Shown: one piece after another, positions 6,490 through 11,100 of the stretch | Position numbering within the stretch: position 1 is the first letter of the stretch | Layout: each line of letters begins with the position of its first letter | Assembly (NCBI GenBank): GCA_964619815.1 | Contig: CAZUGK010000143.1 | Span: forward strand, 1-11,100 | Direction: 5' to 3' | DNA: 11,100 bases | Origin: BRH-c25 sp964619815 | GTDB taxonomy: Bacteria > Bacillota > Clostridia > Lutisporales > Lutisporaceae | The notes under the pieces: generated by a model | Told to the model about the DNA's origin: nothing | Database searches by the model: none | The model's input: the letters and a program-made list of their open reading frames with translations, nothing else | Made by a program: the position numbers and the translations under genes

Positions 6490-7887
6490 ATGAATAGAAC
6501 AATAAGTTCAATGGGCTTGAAAATTGCGTATACCTATCTGGATTCCAATCCTGATAATAATATTCCCAAAATGATGGATTGGGTGGACCGTTTTGATAAG
6601 AATGATGTAATGATAGGACAGCGCACAGCTATTCGAAGGATTATTGAAGATAAGGATAACAATTGGTATAGACTTATCCTTAGTTTATGGGACGACATCG
6701 ATCCCGGAGTGAGAAAGGCATTTTTCAATAACTTTATTATCAATGCTACGGCGATTGGCTCTCCCAAGCAGCATAAGCTCAGGGAGTCGTATGACTGCAA
6801 CATCCCGTGGGCGATTCTGATGGACCCTACTTCCGCATGCAATCTGAAATGCACCGGCTGTTGGGCTGCTGATTACGACAATCAACTTTCCATGAGCATT
6901 GAAACGCTTGACAGCATCATCCGTCAGGGCAAGGAGATGGGAGTGTATTTTTATCTGTATTCCGGCGGTGAGCCGCTTGTCCGTAAAAAGGATATCATCA
7001 CTCTCTGCGAAAAGCACAAGGATTGCGTATTTGCCGCTTTTACCAATGCTACGCTGATTGATGAGGATTTTGCAGATGAAATGCTGCGTGTAAAAAACTT
7101 CATTCCGGCCATCAGTATTGAAGGTTTTGAGAAAGAAACCGATTCCAGACGCGGCAAAGGCACTTACCAAGCAGTTATCCGGGCAATGGAAATATTAAAG
7201 AGGAAAAAACTGGTCTTTGGCACCTCCTGCTGCTACACCCGTTATAATACGGAGATCATCGGAAGCGAGGAATTCTTTGACGATATGATTAGCAGGGGGG
7301 CAAAATTCGCATGGTTCTTCACATATATGCCTGTTGGAGTGGATTCTCCTCCCGATCTGCTGGTCACTGCCGAGCAGCGTGAGTTCATGTACCGCCAGAT
7401 CCGAAAATTCCGCGAAACAAAGCCCTTGTTTACACTGGATTTCTGGAATGACGGCGAGTATGTGGAGGGCTGCATTGCGGGCGGAAGAAAGTATTTGCAT
7501 GTCAATGCTGCGGGAGATATTGAGCCGTGCGCATTCATACACTACTCAGATTCTAACATCCATCAAAAAACATTGCTGGAAGCTCTGCAATCACCGTTGT
7601 TTATGCAATATCATCAAAACCAGCCTTTTAACGAAAACCATCTGCGCCCCTGCCCCCTGCTCGATAATCCGGGACGCCTTTCCGGAATGGTAGAAAAATC
7701 CGGTGCGAAATCCACCGATATGATTAGTCCTGAAAACGTTTATGAACTGAGTGCAAAGTGTAAGGATGCGGCTCATAATTGGGCTGTAACGGCCAACCGG
7801 CTTTGGAGTGCATCCCATGGCTGCGCAGGCTGTACAGGTAACTGTGAAAGCGTGGAAAATGAACCAGTATCTGCGTTAGCGGAATGA
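6490..7887 (+). CDS. radical SAM/SPASM protein of unknown substrate
   Basis: A 465-residue protein with GGAGGG 8 nt before the ATG. Residues 1-106 form an N-terminal helical region typical of this clostridial family. The radical SAM core follows: C117, C121 and C124 in CNLKCTGC bind the 4Fe-4S cluster that cleaves S-adenosylmethionine, and GGEP (159-162) contacts SAM. A SPASM-like C-terminal region carries cysteines C328, C347, C388, C424 and C445/C448/C452, enough for auxiliary clusters. SPASM proteins often modify peptides or act as dehydrogenases, but no precursor peptide gene, maturation partner or transporter is near, so the reaction is unknown. It is transcribed divergently from a cysteine-poor homologue (5258-6292) and ends in a hairpin terminator at 7897. 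Enzyme class is sure; the role is not. Confidence 0.93.
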   Translation: MNRTISSMGLKIAYTYLDSNPDNNIPKMMDWVDRFDKNDVMIGQRTAIRRIIEDKDNNWYRLILSLWDDIDPGVRKAFFNNFIINATAIGSPKQHKLRESYDCNIPWAILMDPTSACNLKCTGCWAADYDNQLSMSIETLDSIIRQGKEMGVYFYLYSGGEPLVRKKDIITLCEKHKDCVFAAFTNATLIDEDFADEMLRVKNFIPAISIEGFEKETDSRRGKGTYQAVIRAMEILKRKKLVFGTSCCYTRYNTEIIGSEEFFDDMISRGAKFAWFFTYMPVGVDSPPDLLVTAEQREFMYRQIRKFRETKPLFTLDFWNDGEYVEGCIAGGRKYLHVNAAGDIEPCAFIHYSDSNIHQKTLLEALQSPLFMQYHQNQPFNENHLRPCPLLDNPGRLSGMVEKSGAKSTDMISPENVYELSAKCKDAAHNWAVTANRLWSASHGCAGCTGNCESVENEPVSALAE

Positions 7888-7896
7888 AAAGCGAAT

Positions 7897-7941
7897 ACAG
7901 CCGGAGGAGATGCTTTACAGTCTGTTTCCCCGGCTGTTTTT
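7897..7941 (+). terminator. hairpin terminator after the radical SAM gene
   Basis: ACAGCCGG (7897-7904) pairs perfectly with CCGGCTGT (7930-7937), and the stem runs straight into a tract of five T. The loop is long (25 nt), so termination may be partial. It starts 10 nt after the radical SAM stop codon and separates that gene from the membrane protein gene at 7986. Confidence 0.65.
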
Positions 7942-7985
7942 ATTGAAATGCTTTGAAAAAATGTATGGGGGAGTGATGAAACAAA

Positions 7986-8741
7986 ATGATCGTTGTAACA
8001 TATTTTTTATGGCTGATTACGTACAGCTTCATTGGATGGGTATATGAATCTATCGTATGCTCCATAGGAGAAAGAAAATTGGTAAACCGAGGCTTCCTGA
8101 ATGGTCCGGTGTGCCCTGTGTATGGCTTTGGAGCCTTGGTTTCTATTATATTTCTATATCAAAGAATAGATAATGTTTTTCTGCTTTTCTTTGCCGGGAT
8201 GCTTTTAACCTGCACGGTGGAATATATCACTGCCGTTTTACTTGAAAAATTATTTAATGCGAAGTGGTGGGATTATTCAGATCACCGGTTCAATATCCAG
8301 GGGCGTGTATGTCTCTTAGGAGCCGTAGTTTTTGGTGTTATGTCAGTGCTGCTTGTCAAGTATGTTCATCCCATTGTCAGTAGCTTCATTGGCAGAATGC
8401 AGGATTGGTCGCTCATTGTGCTGGCTGCTTCTATTTTTATTATTCTGATGCTTGATATATATATTACCGTACGTCACCTCATGAGTCTTAATAACAGACT
8501 GGAAGAAATTCAGTCCACATTGGATCGATTCCTTGAGCAATATGCAAACCGTGCTGAAAATCTGAAGGATGTGCTGCTCGATAAATTTGAAGGAAGTGAG
8601 TATTACAACGAGAGAATTAGAAAGCTGTTTAATCTTAGCCGGTTTCAGGATATCAGAATCGCTAAAGCATTCCCCCGACTACGGTCTATTAAATATAACG
8701 ATGCATGGAAAAAACTAAAAGTAATTTTATTAGGGAGATAA
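7986..8741 (+). CDS. CmpB-like membrane protein (putative ABC transporter permease family)
   Basis: The product has 251 residues, with GGGGGAG 13 nt before the ATG. About five membrane helices are visible: near residues 3-22, 44-60, 64-88, 107-127 and 142-164. Two conserved blocks mark the family: GFLNGPVCPVYGFGA (36-50) and KWWDYSDHRFNIQGRVCL (93-110). After the last helix comes a charged, coiled-coil-prone cytoplasmic tail (about 168-251). This is the family Pfam calls ABC_trans_CmpB, named as putative ABC transporter permeases, although there is no ATPase or binding protein gene nearby and direct evidence of transport is weak. It is preceded by the radical SAM terminator and followed by a bidirectional terminator at 8842, so it is probably transcribed alone. 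Nothing recognisable lies between 8742 and 8841. Confidence 0.85.
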   Translation: MIVVTYFLWLITYSFIGWVYESIVCSIGERKLVNRGFLNGPVCPVYGFGALVSIIFLYQRIDNVFLLFFAGMLLTCTVEYITAVLLEKLFNAKWWDYSDHRFNIQGRVCLLGAVVFGVMSVLLVKYVHPIVSSFIGRMQDWSLIVLAASIFIILMLDIYITVRHLMSLNNRLEEIQSTLDRFLEQYANRAENLKDVLLDKFEGSEYYNERIRKLFNLSRFQDIRIAKAFPRLRSIKYNDAWKKLKVILLGR

Positions 8742-8841
8742 TAGCATTAATCAAGGGCATGGATTTTATAGCGGGCATCATCGGGTTTATCACGATGGAG
8801 CAGTTACTCCCCGCTGGTGTGAATAAAAAAGGCTTCAAAAG

Positions 8842-8869
8842 AAAAAACCTTGTGACATCAAGGTTTTTT
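8842..8869. terminator. bidirectional terminator between convergent genes
   Basis: AAAAAACCTTG (8842-8852) and CAAGGTTTTTT (8859-8869) are perfect complements around a 6-nt loop, with a T tract on each strand. It can end both the CmpB-like gene on plus and the GNAT gene on minus. The GNAT stop codon (8858-8860) touches the stem, so the last GNAT codons also encode the hairpin. Confidence 0.85.
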
Positions 8870-9772
8870 GTGATTTATCAGATCATATTTATAGCATACA
8901 GTTGCTTCAACCTGTTTGAAGCCTTCATCGATATATAAGGCTTTTGCCCTCTCATTCTCTGCATTTACACTGAGAAGTGTCTTTTCATATGCCTTTTCTT
9001 TGGCAAATTTCAGTGATGCTCTGAGCAAGCTTCTTCCCAGGCCCCTTCCCTGGTATTCCGGTATTATGGCAAGAGGTTCTATGACCATTATCGGAGCACC
9101 TTCATAATCGTCCATGGTACCCCTAACCATTCCTACGGGTCTTTCCTTATGGTACAGTATCATTGCACCGCCTTCTATGTGGTCTACGCCCGACATCATC
9201 TTTGCTATCATTTCCGGTGTACGGGGTGTTTCACTTCCCTTCAGCTTTGCAAAGCTTGTATTTCTAATCTCACACCAGGCTTCTTCATCACTTCCCAGTC
9301 TGAAGGATCTGACTTCATAATCCTCTGGAAAGTTTGGCTCCGGGACCTCCGAGACCTCTCTAAGGAGTAGGTAGGAATATCTCTCAACATTAAAATTCAC
9401 GCCTTCAATAAACCCAATCAGTTTTTTGTTCACAATCGGTATATGCACAAAAATCATGTCCAAGCCCTCTGCATGCTTTAGAATAGCTTGGAGCAGCATA
9501 TTATAGCAATTAACATCCTCCGTTTCAGAATGAAATATTCTAAAGCGCCCCTTTTTCCCTCTCCTATAATAATCATCAATTATTAGTGAAGCTGCTGCTA
9601 TTATTTGTTCTTGTTGATCAGTGATTATATAGGTAGGATTTTCTTCATTTGGTTCAAAGTCTTTCAAGTCTTCTTCTTCATGCAGAAATGTATCATCAAC
9701 CTCCGGCTTATGTTTCCTGCAGTACTCTTTAAAATCTTCGATTCTCTCTTTTCTCAATGCTTCAACCTTCAT
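8858..9772 (-). CDS. two-domain GNAT N-acetyltransferase
   Basis: The protein has 304 residues from an ATG at 9770-9772, with GGATGGGG upstream. Residues about 1-140 look like a degenerate N-terminal GNAT-type domain without a clear acetyl-CoA motif. Residues about 150-300 are a complete GNAT domain: the acetyl-CoA pyrophosphate loop IIPEYQGRGLGRSLL (236-250, with Q241, G242, G244 and G246) and the late motif NERAKALYIDEGF (273-285). The tandem layout resembles mycothiol-synthase-like GNAT proteins, but the acceptor cannot be told from sequence; small amines or antibiotics are possible. The gene lies 19 nt after a methyltransferase stub and downstream of the CD3324-type regulator. Its end forms part of a terminator hairpin. 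Confidence 0.9.
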   Translation of the reverse strand: MKVEALRKERIEDFKEYCRKHKPEVDDTFLHEEEDLKDFEPNEENPTYIITDQQEQIIAAASLIIDDYYRRGKKGRFRIFHSETEDVNCYNMLLQAILKHAEGLDMIFVHIPIVNKKLIGFIEGVNFNVERYSYLLLREVSEVPEPNFPEDYEVRSFRLGSDEEAWCEIRNTSFAKLKGSETPRTPEMIAKMMSGVDHIEGGAMILYHKERPVGMVRGTMDDYEGAPIMVIEPLAIIPEYQGRGLGRSLLRASLKFAKEKAYEKTLLSVNAENERAKALYIDEGFKQVEATVCYKYDLINHKKP

Positions 9773-9791
9773 ATTTCATCCCCATCCTTTA

Positions 9792-9968
9792 TCAATAATA
9801 ATTTGTTTTTGTTTCATACGCCCATAAACCTTCGATTACAAATAAATTCTTATCTTCAATGCTTCTATTCTTTATTATGTCATTCATGATTCTTATCAAA
9901 GGCTCTTTGCTGCTGACATGCCTTATTCCGGTTAGTTGTCTGTACAGTTGATCCATCCCCGGTTCCAT
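9792..9968 (-). pseudogene. N-terminal stub of a TrmH/SpoU-family RNA methyltransferase
   Basis: A 58-codon frame runs from an ATG at 9966-9968 (GAGG about 8 nt upstream) to a TGA at 9792-9794. The product contains LTGIRHVSSKEPLIRIMNDI followed by IIKNRSIEDKNLFVIEGL. This is the start of the substrate-binding domain of SpoU/TrmH 2'-O-ribose methyltransferases, which normally run to 250 or more residues with a C-terminal knotted SAM-binding domain. Here the frame ends shortly after FVIEGLWAYE and the GNAT gene begins 19 nt later, so the catalytic domain is absent. The piece may be a decayed gene whose 3' part was replaced. It could still be translated as a small protein upstream of GNAT. The stretch 9969-10077 is AT-rich with no clear feature. 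Confidence 0.65.
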
Positions 9969-10077
9969 TCTGATACCTCAACCATTTCATTTACAATACG
10001 CATTATGCTATACATTATTCTAATATCTTAATACACTGAACAAAAGATAATAAACACTTCTATATCATTTTATACAT

Positions 10078-10112
10078 AAAAAAGCTACCACTCATATTAC
10101 AAGTGATAGCTT
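10078..10112 (-). terminator. hairpin terminator of the CD3324-type gene
   Basis: On the minus strand, AAGCTATCACT (10102-10112) pairs with AGTGGTAGCTT (10082-10092), an 11-bp stem with one G-T pair and a 9-nt loop, followed by a T run. It lies 5 nt after the stop codon at 10118-10120. Confidence 0.85.
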
Positions 10113-10117
10113 AAGAC

Positions 10118-10384
10118 CTATTTATCCGAATATATGATTTTTTTAATGCTTTCAACAGAAAGAAAAAACTCTTCTGCCAAATTCATAATTGCATATCCGC
10201 TTTTGTACTTGCTTCGTATAGCTTCATTCCTACTGCGTATATACTCCCTGCTCCCTGAGTTTTCTCCCCATTTCTTTCTTTTTTCTGGTTGGGATGGAAT
10301 ATATAAATATTCACCCTGAATATACTTTTGAATTTCTCTAACCAGATTATCCGGTAAAATTGTTTCTGCTTTTACATATCTCAC
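10118..10384 (-). CDS. CD3324-family small helix-turn-helix protein
   Basis: The product has 88 residues from a GTG at 10382-10384, with AAGGAG upstream. Residues 1-31 carry the family signature: MRYVKAETILPDNLVREIQ, then YIQGEYLYIP. A basic, charged linker (KRKKWGENSGSREY) follows. Residues about 54-86 form a helix-turn-helix like those in sigma factor or Mor-type regulators (RNEAIRSKYKSGYAIMNLAE, then LSVESIKKII). This matches clostridial CD3324 family proteins, presumed DNA-binding regulators that are often near acetyltransferase genes, as here. A strong terminator follows, so read-through into the methyltransferase stub and GNAT gene would be limited. The ribosome binding site is covered by a predicted hairpin (10396-10421), and a short ORF with alternative hairpins precedes it. 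Family call is firm; regulation is inferred. Confidence 0.88.
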   Translation of the reverse strand: MRYVKAETILPDNLVREIQKYIQGEYLYIPSQPEKRKKWGENSGSREYIRSRNEAIRSKYKSGYAIMNLAEEFFLSVESIKKIIYSDK

Positions 10385-10395
10385 AAAGCTCAGCT

Positions 10396-10421
10396 CCTTA
10401 AATTTATAATTTAAATTAAGG
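10396..10421 (-). promoter_or_regulatory. hairpin sequestering the CD3324-type ribosome binding site
   Basis: On the minus strand CCTTAA (10416-10421) pairs perfectly with TTAAGG (10396-10401), and TTTA/TAAA adds inner pairs. The AAGGAG ribosome binding site of the gene starting at 10384 is partly inside the 3' arm. The stem is AU-rich and so probably weak. Confidence 0.4.
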
Positions 10422-10423
10422 AA

Positions 10424-10523
10424 GCAAAGCCTGCAAAGGTATGAATTATTTGTAAAGGCGACTAGAATACTTACCTCTGTGCAAATTGTCGCCGTATGCC
10501 ATACCTACAGACTTTGCACAGAG
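10424..10523 (-). promoter_or_regulatory. mutually exclusive leader hairpins upstream of the CD3324-type gene
   Basis: Two inverted repeats share bases. CTCTGTGCAAA (10475-10485) pairs perfectly with TTTGCACAGAG (10513-10523). The arm at 10500-10517 pairs with 10424-10443 (GCAAAG-CTG-AGGTATG type, 18-20 bp with a few mismatches), with an inner GGCGAC (10457-10462) / GTCGCC (10488-10493) stem. Positions 10513-10517 are needed by both structures, so only one can form at a time, the geometry of an attenuator. The arms overlap the 38-codon ORF at 10446-10562. Confidence 0.45.
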
Positions 10524-10562
10524 TATTGTGAGCATTTCCCGATCGATGAGATTATTGTACAT
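10446..10562 (-). CDS. 38-codon ORF, possible leader peptide
   Basis: An ATG at 10560-10562 has AGGAG about 9 nt upstream and a good promoter (10599-10627). It encodes 38 residues (MYNNLIDREMLTILCAKSVG and onward, ending SSRLYK), with no match to a family I recognise. No signal peptide or membrane helix is seen. The stop codon at 10446-10448 is 61 nt before the GTG of the CD3324-type gene, and the codons run through both alternative hairpins. Its place suggests either a small protein of the same operon or a regulatory leader peptide whose translation decides which hairpin forms. It could instead be the start of a truncated gene. Confidence 0.5.
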   Translation of the reverse strand: MYNNLIDREMLTILCAKSVGMAYGDNLHRGKYSSRLYK

Positions 10563-10598
10563 ATTATCACACTCCTAACATGTATCTTATACTATAAA

Positions 10599-10627
10599 AT
10601 AATATCATAACCCAAAATAGTTGTAAA
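10599..10627 (-). promoter_or_regulatory. promoter of the small ORF / CD3324-type operon
   Basis: On the minus strand TTTACA (10622-10627) lies 17 bp before TATTAT (10599-10604), which has an extended -10 TG. The expected start is near 10592, about 30 nt before the ATG of the 38-codon ORF. Confidence 0.55.
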
Positions 10628-10652
10628 TTTTTTCTAGCATTTTCATGTTTAT

Positions 10653-10673
10653 TTAATAGACATAGCCTATTAA
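10653..10673. repeat. 7-bp inverted repeat with 7-bp spacer, candidate operator
   Basis: TTAATAG (10653-10659) and CTATTAA (10667-10673) are perfect complements 21 bp end to end. The site is 26 bp upstream of the -35 of the minus-strand promoter and 130 bp upstream of the lipoprotein gene, a normal place for an activator or repressor site serving either gene. The interval 10628-10803 has no gene. Confidence 0.35.
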
Positions 10674-10803
10674 CCTGTTTTTTCTGGCTATTCCATTATT
10701 GACCCGCAGAGGAAAACTCTTTTTCGTATGCGCCACCACAATATTTGCAAACTAAATGTAGGAATACCAGGGCATATCTAAAATACTAGTACGGAGGTGC
10801 AAT

Positions 10804-11100
10804 ATGAAAAGGTGTAAATTTATAGTTGTCATACTTTCTCTTATACTCATTGCGACAACTAGCTTGACCGGCTGTAATGCAAAGGATAAGCTGGAGCTTC
10901 TTAATGCTTTGGAGAAATCTGCAAAGATGAACTCCTGGGAAAGCCATAGCCAAATCCGGTTTACAAACGTAACCTTTGACACAAATATAGAGGATTTGCT
11001 TCTACTTCAAGCCTTTATCCCTTTATTAGACAATCTGGGCTTCGAAGTACATCAAAAAGTCAACCAGAACAGCCAGAGAACCAAAGCAACAATGCAGACT
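10804..11100 (+). CDS. secreted lipoprotein, 5' part only
   Basis: The gene starts at an ATG (10804-10806) with GGAGGTG 5 nt upstream and runs off the window after 99 codons. Residues 1-24 form a lipoprotein signal peptide: basic start (MKRCK), hydrophobic core (FIVVILSLILIATT) and lipobox LTGC with the lipidated Cys at position 24. After export and cleavage by signal peptidase II the protein should be anchored to the outer face of the membrane. The mature part (ALEKSAKMNSWESHSQIRFT and onward) is polar and looks like clostridial lipoproteins of unknown function with repeated beta-rich domains. No ligand can be named. Confidence 0.82.
   Translation, partial: MKRCKFIVVILSLILIATTSLTGCNAKDKLELLNALEKSAKMNSWESHSQIRFTNVTFDTNIEDLLLLQAFIPLLDNLGFEVHQKVNQNSQRTKATMQT

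Noticed and set aside
6685..7170. 161-codon minus-strand ORF inside the radical SAM gene
   Set aside because: It lies wholly antisense to a gene with clear motifs, and its composition is what the opposite strand of that gene would give.
8705..8938. 77-codon plus-strand ORF after the CmpB-like gene
   Set aside because: It overlaps the end of that gene, runs through the bidirectional terminator and into the antisense of the GNAT gene, and resembles no family I know.

Overview
The window looks like chromosomal DNA of a low-GC Gram-positive anaerobe of the class Clostridia. The base composition is AT-rich and the ribosome binding sites are strong purine-rich GGAGG types. GTG and TTG starts occur. 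Several families are typical of Clostridia: a CD3324-type helix-turn-helix protein, a CmpB-like membrane protein, a DhaS-like TetR regulator, and a SPASM radical SAM protein of a kind common there. This placement is inference from gene content. No rRNA, tRNA, CRISPR array or intact insertion sequence was seen.

Left part (1-650): the possible tail of an unidentified gene, then a compact type I toxin-antitoxin locus. It has a 28-residue holin-like toxin on the minus strand and a convergent antisense RNA from a strong plus-strand promoter, with both transcripts meeting at one hairpin. After that comes a sigma-A promoter with a 12-bp palindrome just downstream of the -10.

Centre-left (652-5260): a plus-strand operon-like run of TetR regulator, phasin-like protein, UbiB/AarF-type kinase, HD-domain protein and YidC insertase, then a DhaS-like TetR regulator. 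Two members are broken. The kinase has an in-frame TGA inside its catalytic HADPHPGN motif, and yidC keeps its first codons and its last ~114 codons but has lost the middle. A minus-strand remnant of an AI-2E/YtvI-type membrane protein, with a visible frameshift, follows at 5042-5228.

Centre (5258-7887): a divergent pair. On the plus strand is a full-length SPASM radical SAM enzyme of unknown substrate. On the minus strand is a clear homologue that aligns with it over nearly its whole length but has lost two of the three cluster cysteines, the GGEP motif and the SPASM cysteines. A 19-bp inverted repeat lies between them. This pair of one active-looking and one degenerate radical SAM protein is the most unusual thing in the window.

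Right part (7986-11100): a CmpB-like membrane protein (plus), a two-domain GNAT acetyltransferase (minus), the N-terminal stub of a TrmH/SpoU rRNA methyltransferase (minus), and a small CD3324-family regulator (minus). The regulator is preceded by a 38-codon ORF, mutually exclusive hairpins and a hairpin that covers the regulator's ribosome binding site. The window ends inside a lipoprotein gene (plus). Overall, intact small regulators and enzymes are mixed with at least four gene remnants, so the segment seems to be undergoing turnover.
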